From the NCBI GenBank assembly GCA_963705835.1, contig CAVPLC010000102.1, positions 9,731-73,730 on the forward strand: 64,000 bases of DNA. Direction: 5' to 3'. The position numbers and the translations under genes are program-made. This DNA is from Palsa-504 sp963705835 (lineage in GTDB: Bacteria; Actinomycetota; Actinomycetes; Streptosporangiales; Streptosporangiaceae). Shown piece by piece: positions 34,815 through 43,686 of the stretch (positions are counted from its first letter, which is position 1; each line of letters opens with the position of its first letter). The notes beneath the pieces were generated by a model. The model searched no databases, was not told the origin of the DNA, and saw nothing but the letters and a program-made list of their open reading frames with translations.

Positions 34815-35522
34815 ATGTCCATCCGGGTGATAGCCGCGACCGTCGTAACCGCCGGCGCAATGGTGGCGGCCACGTGCGGCACCGCGGCCGCCGCGACCAA
34901 CCGGGCGGCGAGCCCGGCTGTCCAGCTCGCGAGCATCCAGCTCACGGGCGTCCAGTTGCTGTCCGCGCTGGTCCCGCGGTCGGACTTCCCGGCAGGCTTC
35001 AAAATCCCCAAGGACGGCATCTTCGATTCGGGCGGGCGCCTGGAGAATTCCCCCGCGCGGTTCCACCTTTCCACCATGAGCTGTAAGAGCTTCGCCAACA
35101 ACTTCGGGGATATCGGGTTCGGAGAAACCGCCACTGCTGCCGATGTTTTGACGAACAGTAAGAGCACCCAGCTCTTCGGGCAGCAGGTTTACCAGTTCAA
35201 GACCTCTAGCGCCGCTACCGCGATCTTCAAGGGAATTCGCGCCATCTCCCGCAGGTGCCTGGCGTTCCTGCTCTCCGGGGTCGGTTCTGGCCTCTCTGTG
35301 CACGCCTTCGACGCCCCGCGCATCCTCGGCCACCCCACGTTCGAGGTCAATGAGTCCGGAACCGTGTTTGGCGCGCGGACCGCGATCGGTACGGTCTTCA
35401 CCGTGGCGGGCACGGACCTGTACTTCACCCTCAAATTCGGAATCACGGTTGCCCCGCCGGGCAGCCCGTCGGGACGTACCACCATGACCCGGCTCATAAA
35501 GCGGGTCCAGGCGTTTAGGTGA
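34815..35522 (+). CDS. Secreted protein of unknown function
   Basis: 235 residues with a signal peptide (SIRVIAATVVTAGAMVAATCGTAAAA) cleaved near residue 27. The mature part starts LVPRSDFPAGFKIPKDGIFDSG and contains two cysteines (MSCKSF and SRRCLAFL) that could pair. The pattern resembles sensor-type/PknH-like exported actinobacterial domains, but similarity is weak. GGGAGG precedes the ATG. It is divergent from the acyl-CoA dehydrogenase operon and convergent with the DUF2079 gene. Confidence 0.65.
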   Translation: MSIRVIAATVVTAGAMVAATCGTAAAATNRAASPAVQLASIQLTGVQLLSALVPRSDFPAGFKIPKDGIFDSGGRLENSPARFHLSTMSCKSFANNFGDIGFGETATAADVLTNSKSTQLFGQQVYQFKTSSAATAIFKGIRAISRRCLAFLLSGVGSGLSVHAFDAPRILGHPTFEVNESGTVFGARTAIGTVFTVAGTDLYFTLKFGITVAPPGSPSGRTTMTRLIKRVQAFR

Positions 35523-35547
35523 CCGGCGCCAGCGCCCGGGAATTCGG

Positions 35548-37123
35548 TCAGCGGGTTCGGCGGAAGACGTAGACGTCGCCGGAGGCGAAGATCTGGGTAT
35601 ACGTGTGGGGCGGGTAGAAGCCCGCGATGAAGGCGGGGACGTTCTTGATCGCGGGGCTGTAGTCGCTGTCCTGGCCGTCGAACACGATGTACTGGGCCAC
35701 GGGATTGCCGCTGTTGCCGATCCAGAACGTGTCGGTCCGGGCGGCCAGCGGAGCCAGCAGGTCCAGCGTGGTCAGCACCGTGGCGCCGTCGGGTACCTGG
35801 GCCATGGCCGCCTCGTCCGCCGCGACGCGCGGGCTGATCTGGTAAGTCGACGGCTGCCACAGCTTGCTGAGCGGGTACTGGAAGGCGAGCGGGACCGCGA
35901 TCACGAGCATCAGGGCCGGGGCGAACCGTCGTATTCTGGCCCGCCATGCGGCGCGAAGGCCGCCCGGGACGGGCGTGGCGCTCGATCCGGGCCAGGGCGT
36001 CGACGGCGGCGACGAAGACGATCGGCATCACGGTGGCGTTGTAGTGCCAGAGCGTCCCCCAGAAGCTGCTGTCGGTGGACAGGAAGCGCAGCAGCAGGCC
36101 GGGGACGGCGATCAGGACCAGCGGCGAGCGGAGCGCGATGAACGCGGTCGGCAGCAGGAGCAGCGCGAGGGTCTCGAGCTTGGCCGGCCAGGCGTGGACG
36201 AGCTGCCGGAATACGCCGGACACCGAGAGGTGCCCGCCGGGGGCCAGGATCCCGCCGTCGCTCCAGTAGTCGTAGTGATGGGCCGGGTTGAAGTGCGGGA
36301 TGATCACCGCGATGGCCACGAACGACCAGGCGAAGCCCCATATGAGCAGGAACTGCCCGGCCGCGATCCGGGGCGCGTCGATGTCGGGCTGGCTTTGGCG
36401 GCTGCCGCCGTGCTGGCTTTGGCGGCTGCCGCCGCGGGGCGGGACCCTGGCGTGCAGGCCGGCGATGGCCAGGTAGAGCCCGATGGCGGCCACCGTGAAG
36501 CCCTGGTCCTCCTTGACGAAGACCAGCGGCAGCGCCCAGCAGACCGCGGCCCGGGTCCGGCCGTTGGCCAACGCGGACAGCGAGAAGGCCAGCAGCGGGA
36601 CGGCGAGCGCGATCTCGTGGAAGTCGAACTCGGCCAGTTGCTGCAGGCCCCAGGAGAACCCGTAGGCCACCGCGATCGCGCGGCTGGCACCCAGGCCGAG
36701 CTTGTCCCTGGCGAGCCGGCTGATCGGGAACACCGACGCCGCGACCAGCACGGCCTGCCCGACGAGCAGCGTGGCCGAGGAGGGAAAGACCCGGAAGAAC
36801 GGGGCCAGGACCGCGACAAGCGGCTGGAAGTGATCGCCGAGCAGGTCGAAGCCGGGCGTCCTGATGTCGACGATCGGCGCGTGCAGGTGCGCGAGCTGCT
36901 TGACGTACTCGGTGTAGATGCCCAGATCCCACGAGGTCGGGTTGAGCTGCAGCAGCCGGAAGAGGGATATGACCGCGTATCCGGCGAAGACGGCGAGCGC
37001 GGTCGCCCAGACGAACGGATCGGCGCAGGCACCGGGCCAGACCCGCAGAGCCCGCACCGTCCGCGGCGCGATGTCGGGCGGGGTCGGCTCAGCACCGGAT
37101 CCCGTCCGTTGCTCTTCCAGCAT
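35548..37123 (-). CDS. DUF2079 multi-spanning membrane protein (frameshifted)
   Basis: About 525 residues over one frameshift, with some nine to ten hydrophobic helices. SWDLGIYTEYVKQLAHLHAP and GDHFQPLVAVLAPFF near the N terminus, and HYDYWSDGG after the middle, match DUF2079, a family related to glycosyltransferase-39 membrane enzymes. One extra base at about 35947 separates the two frames; the C-terminal part (LMLVIAVPLAFQYPLSKLW...DVYVFRRTR) is otherwise intact. A 24-bp tandem duplication adds GSRQSQHGGSRQSQ to a cytoplasmic loop. Function unproven; a lipid-linked sugar transfer is possible. Confidence 0.8.
36388..36435. repeat. 24-bp tandem duplication inside DUF2079 gene
   Basis: Two adjacent 24-base units beginning GCTGGCTTTGGCGGCTGCCG at 36388 and 36412, differing only in the final base. 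In frame, adding one extra GSRQSQ-type unit to a loop. Confidence 0.85.
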
Positions 37124-37197
37124 CGCGCGCAGGATACCCGTTCATGCACGTGCAGAAAATGGTGCAGAGCTGGAGTTTTCCTGCGAGGTGGCCGGGG

Positions 37198-38028
37198 TCA
37201 GACGAGCAGCAGTTTTCCGATCCTGCGGCCGGACGCGTACAGGCCGGCCAGGCCCAGCGCGGCCAGGTAGGCCGCCCGCCACAGCAGGTCCGGGCCGACC
37301 ACGCCCACGGTCAGGTCGCGCAGCATCACCACGCCCTGGTACAGCGGCGTGCACTCGATGATCACCTGGGCCGCCCGGGGGTAAACGCTGAGCGGGTAGA
37401 ACGTCGCGGAGAACAGGAACAGCGGCATGCTGGCCAGGATGACGTAGTCGAAGTCCTGCCAGCTTTTCATGTACGTGGTGCCGGTCATGCCGACGGCCGC
37501 GAAGGCGAAGCCGATCAGCACCGCCACCGGGACGCCGAGCACGGCCCACGGCGAGTGCACCAGGCCCAGGCTGACCATGACCAGCGTGAACGCGACGGCG
37601 TAGATGGTGCCGCGGAGCAGGGCCCAGCCGATCTCGCCCAGCGCGACCTGGGCCGGTCGCATCGGGGTGGCCAGCACGGCGTCGTACAGCTTGGCGTACT
37701 TGAGCCGGAAGAAGACGTTGAACGTCGAGTCGTACATCGCGCCGTTCATCGAGGACACCGCGAGCAGGCCGGGCGCGACGAACTCCCGGTACGGGATGAG
37801 GTGCCCGCCGGGACCGGCCACCTTGCCGACCAGCACGCCCAGGCCCAGGCCCACGGACAGCAGGTAGAACAGCGGCTCGAACACGCCGGAGACGAACACC
37901 AGCCAGGCGCGCCCGTAGGCGCGGGCGTGCCGCTCGATCAGGCGCAGGCTGCCGACGTCCGTCCCGGCCCGCCGCAGGCGGGCCAGCAGCCCGGCCGGCG
38001 GGAGCATCCGCAGGGTGACGCTAGACAT
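37198..38028 (-). CDS. ABC-2 type transporter permease
   Basis: 276 residues with six helices; FEPLFYLLSVGLGLGVLVG, YREFVAPGLLAVSSMNGAMYDSTFNVFFRLKYAKLYDAVLATPM and FLFSATFYPLSVYP are ABC-2 permease signatures of the DrrB/NodJ type. It forms an exporter with the upstream permease and ATPase genes. ATG 38028 overlaps the stop of the preceding permease by eight bases. The substrate may be a lipid, drug or polysaccharide. Confidence 0.9.
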   Translation of the reverse strand: MSSVTLRMLPPAGLLARLRRAGTDVGSLRLIERHARAYGRAWLVFVSGVFEPLFYLLSVGLGLGVLVGKVAGPGGHLIPYREFVAPGLLAVSSMNGAMYDSTFNVFFRLKYAKLYDAVLATPMRPAQVALGEIGWALLRGTIYAVAFTLVMVSLGLVHSPWAVLGVPVAVLIGFAFAAVGMTGTTYMKSWQDFDYVILASMPLFLFSATFYPLSVYPRAAQVIIECTPLYQGVVMLRDLTVGVVGPDLLWRAAYLAALGLAGLYASGRRIGKLLLV

Positions 38029-38758
38029 AGAGGCGCCTTCGGTAGGTGCGGGCCCCGGCCCAGATTCCCACGGCAGCCAGCACGGCCAGATAGGCAACGT
38101 GACCGAGCATCCCGACCGGGTCTTGGGCCGCGGTGCCGAGGCTGAACGCCCGGCAGAGCGCCACGCCATGCCACAGCGGCGTGGCGTTGGCCAGCGCGCG
38201 CAGCCCAGCGGGCAGCTGGGACAGCGGGAAGAACGTGCCGGAGAACAGCATCAGCGGCATCATGACGAACCTGAACACGTAGGCGAAGGAGTTCTCCACC
38301 GTCACCGTGACGGCCCAGGCCGCGATGGGGGCGGCGAAGGCCAGCCCGGTGAGCACCGCGGCCGGGAAGGCGAGCACCACCCAGGCGGACCTGATCGCGC
38401 CGAACGCCCACATGACCAGCATGACGACGGCGCTGTTCATCGCGATCCGCATGATCATGAACATCAGGTGGCCGCGGAAGATGTCGGCGGGGCGCAGCGG
38501 GGAGGCCTGGGCGCCGATGTAGATCCGGTTCCACTTGATCGAGCCGTACACCGGGTAGCTGGCCTCGCCCATGGCCGTGTTCATCGCGCCCGAGGCCAGG
38601 ATGGCCGGCGCGACGAAGGCCAGGTAGCTCACCCCGCCGAGGCTCGCCGTGCCGTGCCTGTCCACCAGCGAGCCGAGCCCGAACCCCATCGCGCCCAGGT
38701 AGAACACCGGCCCGAGCACGCTGGACCAGATGCTGGAACGCCAGATCCGCCGGTACAC
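38021..38758 (-). CDS. ABC-2 type transporter permease with disrupted 5' end
   Basis: 245 residues from GTG 38758; helices include VLGPVFYLGAMGFGLGSLV, YLAFVAPAILASGAMNTAMGEASYPVYGSIKW and MLFSGTFFPLSQLP, paralogous to the next permease. Upstream codons RAFQCWLTV continue the family sequence. The expected ATG overlaps the ATPase stop at 38922 (ATGA), but between them lies a 120-base C-rich repeat block that changes frame. The native start has probably been separated from the body by this insertion; translation may restart at GTG 38758. Confidence 0.82.
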   Translation of the reverse strand: MYRRIWRSSIWSSVLGPVFYLGAMGFGLGSLVDRHGTASLGGVSYLAFVAPAILASGAMNTAMGEASYPVYGSIKWNRIYIGAQASPLRPADIFRGHLMFMIMRIAMNSAVVMLVMWAFGAIRSAWVVLAFPAAVLTGLAFAAPIAAWAVTVTVENSFAYVFRFVMMPLMLFSGTFFPLSQLPAGLRALANATPLWHGVALCRAFSLGTAAQDPVGMLGHVAYLAVLAAVGIWAGARTYRRRLYV

Positions 38759-38790
38759 GGTCAGCCAGCACTGGAACGCGCGGACGGCCA

Positions 38791-38912
38791 GGGGGGTTTG
38801 GGGGGATGCGCCCCTCCCAAGGGGGGTCCGGGGGGATGGGTCTCTCCCAAGGGGGGTCTGGGGGTATGGGTCCCCCCAGAAAGAGGAAGAGCAGGGGGGG
38901 TCTCGGGGGAAA
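38791..38912. repeat. C-rich tandem element inside ABC exporter operon
   Basis: Plus-strand units GGGGGGTTTGGGGGGATG.. begin at 38791, 38821, 38851 and about 38894, 30 bases each except the third (43, with AGAAAGAGGAAGAGCA). Near-repeats TGGCTGTC and TGGCCGTC flank the block on the minus strand, as if it had been inserted. The complement closely matches 44594-44682 in malQ. Confidence 0.8.
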
Positions 38913-38921
38913 AGACAGCCA

Positions 38922-39867
38922 TCAGTCCTCCAGCCTGCGGCCGGTCAGCCGCAGGAACACGTCCTCGAGCGTGCCGCGGCGGACCAGCGAGGTGAGCGGC
39001 TCCAGTCCGCTGGCGTGCACCGAGGCCAGGGCCGCGTCCCCGTCGGCCACGTAGAGCAAGATCCGGTCGGCAAGTACCTCGGTCCGTTCGGAAGAAAAGT
39101 CTCTTGAGTTTGTCGGCGGCCGCGTCGTGCAGGTCGGGATCGAAGCGGACCTCCAGGACCTCCGGCGAGCAGTAGCGGGCGATCAGGTCGCGCGGAGAGC
39201 CCTCGGCGGCGAACCGGCCGTGGTCCATGACGACCAGCCGGTCGCACAGCTGCTCGGCCTCGTCCATGTAGTGCGTGGTCAGGATCAGCGTGACGCCGCG
39301 CTGCTTGAGCCGGAACAGCCGGTCCCACACCACGTGCCTGGCCTGCGGGTCCAGGCCGGTGGTGGGCTCGTCGAGAATCAGGATCTCCGGTTCGTTGATG
39401 AGCGAGCGGGCGATGGTCAGGCGGCGCTTCAGCCCGCCGGACAGCGGGTCAACCTTGTCCTTGGCGCGGTCGCTGAGCTGCACGAACTCCAGCAGGGCGG
39501 TGGTCCGCTCCCGGATCACGCGCCGGGGCAGGCCGAAGTACCTGCCGTAGACGAGCAGGTTCTCCCGCACGGTCAGCTCGACGTCGAGGGTGTCCTCCTG
39601 CGGCACCACGCCGAGCCGGGCCCTGATCGCCGAGCCGTCCCGGACCGGGTCCCGGCCGAGGATGGTCAGTTCCCCGCTGGTCGGCGGGGAGACGCAGCCG
39701 ATCATGCGCATCGTGGAGGACTTACCCGCGCCGTTCGGCCCGAGGAAGCCGAATGCCTCTCCCCGGTACAGGTCGAAGTCGATCCCGTCGACCGCCGTGA
39801 ACGCCCCGAACTTCTTGGTCAGGCCCCGAGCGCGGACGAGTACCTCGCTTTCGGAACTTTCTCCCAC
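38922..39867 (-). CDS. ABC transporter ATP-binding protein, DrrA/NodI type (frameshifted)
   Basis: About 314 residues over one frameshift. Walker A GPNGAGKSSTMRM, signature LSGGLKRRLTIARSL, Walker B ILILDEPTTGLD and H-loop LTTHYMDEA are intact. At 39094-39097 a run of four A carries one surplus base; removing it yields SSERTEVLADRILLYVADGD and the normal end LEDVFLRLTGRRLED, stopping at 38922 in an ATGA overlap with the next gene. Without correction the frame runs 50 codons into the C-rich repeat. The break coincides with an AT-rich dispersed element. It energises the two ABC-2 permeases. Confidence 0.88.
39081..39106. repeat. AT-rich CCGTTCGGAA element (copy 5) at ATPase frameshift
   Basis: GGTCCGTTCGGAAGAAAAGT followed by CTCTTGAG. 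It lies in the C-terminal regulatory part of the exporter ATPase at a poorly conserved linker, exactly where the frame breaks. Confidence 0.6.
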
Positions 39868-39946
39868 CTGACGAGGCTACCGAGGGGGCCTGACATTCTT
39901 CGAACGGTTTTACCCGCCTCCCGATACCACACCAGGGGACACGGTA

Positions 39947-40474
39947 ATGTCGGTCTATCCGGACCGAGCGAGTAAGGATCCAGCGACGGTGAACCTCATC
40001 CGCGGCCTCTACGCGCGATTCAGGGTGCTGATACACGAGATCACGAAGTTCGGCATCGTCGGCGTGCTCGCGTTCCTCATCACCATCGGCGGCGCCAACG
40101 CGCTGCGCTCCGGGCCGGTGAACGCAGGCCCGCTGACCGCGGTGACGATCTCCACCGTCGTCGCCACGGTCTTCTCCTTCCTTGGCAACCGGCACTGGAC
40201 GTTCAAGCACCGGAAGGGCAGCGGGCTCGGCCGCGAGTCCGTTCTGTTCTTCGTCTTCAACGGCATCGGGCTGCTCATCCAGCTCGCCTTTGTCGCGGCG
40301 GCGCGTTACGGGCTGGGCCTGACCGACCGGTTCTCCTACAACGTGGCGCTCATCATCGGCGTGGGCGTGGCCACCATCTTCCGGCTGTACACCTACCGCC
40401 GGTGGGTGTTCACCACGCCCGTGCCCGGGACGCTGGCCGCCGAGCAGCTCGAGCCGGAGACCTCGGACCGGTAA
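39947..40474 (+). CDS. GtrA-like membrane protein
   Basis: 175 residues with four helices: EITKFGIVGVLAFLITIGGANAL, LTAVTISTVVATVFSFLGNRHWTF, ESVLFFVFNGIGLLIQLAFVAAA and VALIIGVGVATIFRLYTYRRWVF. The NRHWTF and YRRWVF motifs at helix ends are GtrA hallmarks. GtrA proteins are thought to flip polyprenyl-linked sugars or support cell-wall glycosylation. Divergent from the exporter operon; convergent with the GT51 gene. Confidence 0.92.
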   Translation: MSVYPDRASKDPATVNLIRGLYARFRVLIHEITKFGIVGVLAFLITIGGANALRSGPVNAGPLTAVTISTVVATVFSFLGNRHWTFKHRKGSGLGRESVLFFVFNGIGLLIQLAFVAAARYGLGLTDRFSYNVALIIGVGVATIFRLYTYRRWVFTTPVPGTLAAEQLEPETSDR

Positions 40475-40485
40475 GGCGCGTTCGG

Positions 40486-41322
40486 TTACTGGCAGCCGCG
40501 GACGGCGGACAGGCCGAGCGGCTCGCTGAGCGCGGCGGTCTGCTGGGCCTTGGTCAGGTACCCGACGGCGGCCATCCGGTCGATGACGTGCACCAGGCGC
40601 GCGCGGGCCTGGGCCGGGTAGACCAGCGGGTCGTCGTAGGTCGGCGCGTTCACCGCGCCCGCCAGCATGGCGGCTTGGACCACGGTCAGTTCGGCGGGCG
40701 GGTGCCCGAAGTAGCCGCAGCTGGCCGCCTGCAACCCGTAGTAGCCGTGACCGTAGTAGGCGATCTCGGCGTACAGCCGCAGGATCTCGGCCCGGCTGTA
40801 GGTCTGGTTGAGCTTGACGGCCATCACGACCTGCTCGACGATCTGCGTGAAGCTGCTGTGACCCGAGGTGTACAGGTTCTTGGCCAGCTGCTGGTCGATG
40901 GTGCTGCCGCCGCCGTCGGTGTGCCCGGTGATCCAGGACGCCGCGACCCGGACCAGCGCGAGCGGGTCCAGGCCCGGGTCGGCGTAGAACCGGTGGTCCT
41001 CGGTCGCCACCAGGGCCTCGGCGAAGTACTGCGGCACCGGCGGGCCCGGGTAGGCGATGTGGTGCTCCCGCGCCTGGGCCGCGGCCAGGGACGTGGCCTG
41101 GCCGGCCGAGGGGGTCAGCAGGAACAGCAGGCCGATCGCGGCCGCGAAGACGAGGACGATGGCGGCCAGGATCTTGGCGATCCTGAAGGCCAGCCGGAAC
41201 CGCCTCCTGGCCCGCGTGGGATACGGCTTTGTCCGGTCGAGGTCATCGTCATCTTCGTACGGGGCCGAGCGGCGAGCGCCAAGTACCCTCAACTGCACAG
41301 CCCCTCTGTCCGTCCGCGGCAC
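40486..41322 (-). CDS. Monofunctional GT51 peptidoglycan transglycosylase
   Basis: 278 residues. An acidic cytoplasmic head and one membrane helix (RIAKILAAIVLVFAAAIGLLFLL) precede a GT51 domain with catalytic Glu in ATEDHRFYADPGLDPLALVR, GGSTIDQQLAKNLY, KLNQTYSRAEILRLYAEIAYYGHGYYGLQAAS and LAGAVNAPTYDDP. It polymerises lipid II into glycan strands. No penicillin-binding domain follows, so it is monofunctional. The GTG start is used. Confidence 0.92.
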   Translation of the reverse strand: MPRTDRGAVQLRVLGARRSAPYEDDDDLDRTKPYPTRARRRFRLAFRIAKILAAIVLVFAAAIGLLFLLTPSAGQATSLAAAQAREHHIAYPGPPVPQYFAEALVATEDHRFYADPGLDPLALVRVAASWITGHTDGGGSTIDQQLAKNLYTSGHSSFTQIVEQVVMAVKLNQTYSRAEILRLYAEIAYYGHGYYGLQAASCGYFGHPPAELTVVQAAMLAGAVNAPTYDDPLVYPAQARARLVHVIDRMAAVGYLTKAQQTAALSEPLGLSAVRGCQ

Positions 41323-41527
41323 GAACCGTTATGACCCTCATGCCTACAACGAGCGGGACACCCTGGCCATGCCCCGCACATCCTAACTTCCTACCCAGCC
41401 TGCATCGGCTATGCGCGGCGGCGCGCCTGGCTCGGCGCTCGGTTTCCGGGAGGCGCCGCGCTTGCGCTAAGCTGACTGAGCCCGCCGGGATACGGTTGGG
41501 CATGCGCGACGGGACTCCGTGGCGCGG

Positions 41528-41602
41528 CGGGACGTGGCCCAGCTTGGTTAAGGCGCCTGACTGGGGGTCAGGAGAGCAGGAGTTCAAATCTCCTCGTCCC
41601 GA
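41528..41602 (+). tRNA. tRNA-Pro (GGG)
   Basis: Acceptor stem CGGGACG/CGTCCCG with discriminator A at 41602. Anticodon stem CCTGA/TCAGG encloses loop CTGGGGG, anticodon GGG. T arm AGGAG-TTCAAAT-CTCCT. D arm GTGGCCCAGCTTGGTTAAGGC. CCA is not encoded. No second copy of the 3' end was found downstream, so there is no visible att repeat despite the unusual neighbour. Confidence 0.95.
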
Positions 41603-41658
41603 CAGATGGCATTTGAAGGTCGGCTCGAAATGTCAGTGCCGGGAGTTACGGTACTGAC

Positions 41659-42453
41659 ATGGCCGCAGATTCATCAAAGAAACCAAATTGGTCAGATTCT
41701 GACCTGACCAATGCAGTAGCGGCGTCCAGGTCGTGGCGCGGCGTCATGCGAGAGCTGGGGCTCTGCGTCACGTCAGCTGGATCCATCCGCGTTGTCAAGC
41801 GCCGTGTTGGTCTTCTAGGGCTTGACACTTCGCACTTCACTGGACAACGCGCGTGGTCTGACGCGGCTCTTAAACGAGCCGTAGTCCACGCCTACTCCTG
41901 GGATGAACTACTCGCCGGAATCGGGGTCAAGTCTCGGTCCGGAGATGAGCGCATCCGGGTAAAAGCCCATGCGCTGCGCCTGGGGCTTGACTTGAGCCAC
42001 CTCACCGATCAGGCGCACGAGACGCCCTGCCAAACGACCCTTAGACCGGCGCTCAGGAACCTGCGGCAGGCCGCGACATCGCTCGCCGCGTCCTGGTTTG
42101 CACTGTGCGGGTGCCCCGCGGCCATTCCAATTGAGCCGGCGGTATACGACCTCCTGGTATCGACTCCAGAGGGATTCAAGCGGGTTCAAGTCAAGACCAC
42201 AACGTACAATGGCAAATCAGGATGGCAGGTCGCAGTCGGCCGGAGGTCTTACTCGGTCGCCAACAAGGAACGCCAAGTCCCGTATGACCCCGAACTGATC
42301 GATTGGTTTTTCATCGTGGATGGCGACCTGACGATCTACCTGATTCCAAGCAAGATCATCGCCGGGCGGGTCGCCATTCTGCTGCGTACGTACACCAAAT
42401 ACATCGTGGGCAACGCCGCCGGGCTCATGACGCAGAGCACACACGCCGCCTAG
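41659..42453 (+). CDS. Predicted DNA-binding PD-(D/E)XK-type endonuclease
   Basis: 264 residues. Two N-terminal repeats (about 11-61 and 66-116) share the plan W-S-D..L..AV..S.SW..ll..lGv...v..r...LGLD.SHlT, a putative DNA-binding module seen in actinomycete HNH and intron-type proteins. The C-terminal region PAVYDLLVSTPEGFKRVQVKTTTYNG has Asp164 and Gln177-Val-Lys179, the core of the PD-(D/E)XK nuclease fold in the D...QVK form known from group I intron-associated endonucleases. Base composition is clearly less GC-rich than its neighbours, and it begins 56 bases after the tRNA, suggesting acquisition at this site. Nuclease activity is inferred. Confidence 0.65.
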   Translation: MAADSSKKPNWSDSDLTNAVAASRSWRGVMRELGLCVTSAGSIRVVKRRVGLLGLDTSHFTGQRAWSDAALKRAVVHAYSWDELLAGIGVKSRSGDERIRVKAHALRLGLDLSHLTDQAHETPCQTTLRPALRNLRQAATSLAASWFALCGCPAAIPIEPAVYDLLVSTPEGFKRVQVKTTTYNGKSGWQVAVGRRSYSVANKERQVPYDPELIDWFFIVDGDLTIYLIPSKIIAGRVAILLRTYTKYIVGNAAGLMTQSTHAA

Positions 42454-42470
42454 CCGGCAGGCCGGCCTCT

Positions 42471-43095
42471 TTAATCGCCCTTGGCGAGGCGGACCGAACT
42501 GAGCATGGAGGCTATCTCGGCTTCCTGTTGGGTCAGGCCGGGGCCGTGCAGGCAGGCGTCCATCTGGTACCAGTTGTCAGCGGCGTTCCGCGGGATCATG
42601 ACGGTGATCATCTCGGTCCCGTCCAGCGCCGTACACCAGGGCCCGGTGGTCTTGGCCTCGTAGGCCGGGCGGCCCCCTACGGTCGCGTTTGCCTTCGGCA
42701 ATTGCCAGCCCATGAACCCGTCCGCGTTCCACCTGACCAGGACTCCCCCTGGCCGGCAGCTTGCGGATCGGTGCGCCGCACACCTTGGTTATCTCGCCGG
42801 GGCGGTTGGTGACGGTACACGGGTCCCGCAGCCGGGTGGTGCTCAGGTAGACGATCGACGCCGTAAAACTCGACACGTCGTCTCTGAAGGTGCCGGACCG
42901 CCACGCCGCCGGATAACGGAAGGCCAGGCCCATGCCGCCGAAGCTCACGGTGGCCACGAGTGGTGCTGTAACGGGATGTGCGTGGCTGGCCGCGGGACGC
43001 GCGTGGCCGACCGAGGTGCAGCCACTGGCCAGCGCGGCCGACGTGGTGACCGCCGCGAGGATGATCGGGATTCGGCGTCTGGCCATCACGCCCAT
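42471..43095 (-). CDS. Lipoprotein of unknown function (frameshifted)
   Basis: About 207 residues over one frameshift. Signal peptide ARRRIPIILAAVTTSAALASGC with lipobox ASGC. The mature part GMGLAFRYPAAWRSGTFRDDVSSFTASIVYLST resembles PsbP/LpqN-type fold proteins (AYPAGW..). One surplus base at 42744 shifts the frame; the second frame gives GVLVRWNADGFMGWQLPKAN...IASMLSSVRLAKGD, a natural ending. Conserved cysteines occur in both parts. The start ATG could be 43095 or 43086. Confidence 0.75.
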
Positions 43096-43186
43096 GAGAC
43101 GTGCGCCGGCTCGCGCCGGTTGCATGGACGCCGCTCCTCGGCACCCTGGGATGCTGCGCGGTACGCGGCTGGTGTTGACTGTGGGC

Positions 43187-43633
43187 ATGCCTGTTGACGG
43201 AGAATACGAGCCGAGCCCGTCGGGCTGGGTGCGCGATCAGGTTGAACTGTACGAGGGGTCCGGCGGGACGCAGGGCCTGACCTTGCGCGACACCGGCCTG
43301 CCGGTGGTGATCGTGACCAATCGCGGGGCCAGCAGCGGCAAGGTGCGCAAGACGCCGGTGATGCGGGTGGAACACGACGGGCGGTACGCCATGGTGGCGT
43401 CCAAGGGCGGCGCCCCGGACCACCCGCTGTGGTACTACAACGTCCGCGCCAATCCCCTGGTCGAGCTCCAGGACGGGCCGCACAAGCAGGATATGGTCGC
43501 CCGCGAGGTCAGCGGCGCCGAGCGCGCGCAGTGGTGGGAGCGCGCGGTCGCCGCGTACCCGCCGTACGCGGAGTACCAGACGAGGACCTCGCGGCAGATA
43601 CCGGTGTTCGTCCTGGAGAGCGCGGGCGAATAA
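43187..43633 (+). CDS. F420-dependent nitroreductase family (Ddn-like) protein
   Basis: 148 residues: TNRGASSGKVRKTPVMRVEHDGRYAMVASKGGAPDHPLWYYNVRANPLVELQDG is the deazaflavin-dependent nitroreductase signature, with the C-terminal WWERAVAAYPPYAEYQTRTSRQIPVFVLE. Family members bind coenzyme F420 and reduce quinones or nitro compounds. The start ATG is divergent from the lipoprotein gene with about 90 bases between. Confidence 0.92.
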   Translation: MPVDGEYEPSPSGWVRDQVELYEGSGGTQGLTLRDTGLPVVIVTNRGASSGKVRKTPVMRVEHDGRYAMVASKGGAPDHPLWYYNVRANPLVELQDGPHKQDMVAREVSGAERAQWWERAVAAYPPYAEYQTRTSRQIPVFVLESAGE

Positions 43634-43686
43634 CTGACGCCGCCCCGGGCTGCGGCCAGCGAGGCGGCGTCGGCTACGCGGCTGGC

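Noticed and set aside
41602..42470. Integrated genetic element bounded by tRNA att sites
   Set aside because: No copy of the tRNA 3' end was found downstream and there is no integrase, so only a single-gene insertion is supported.
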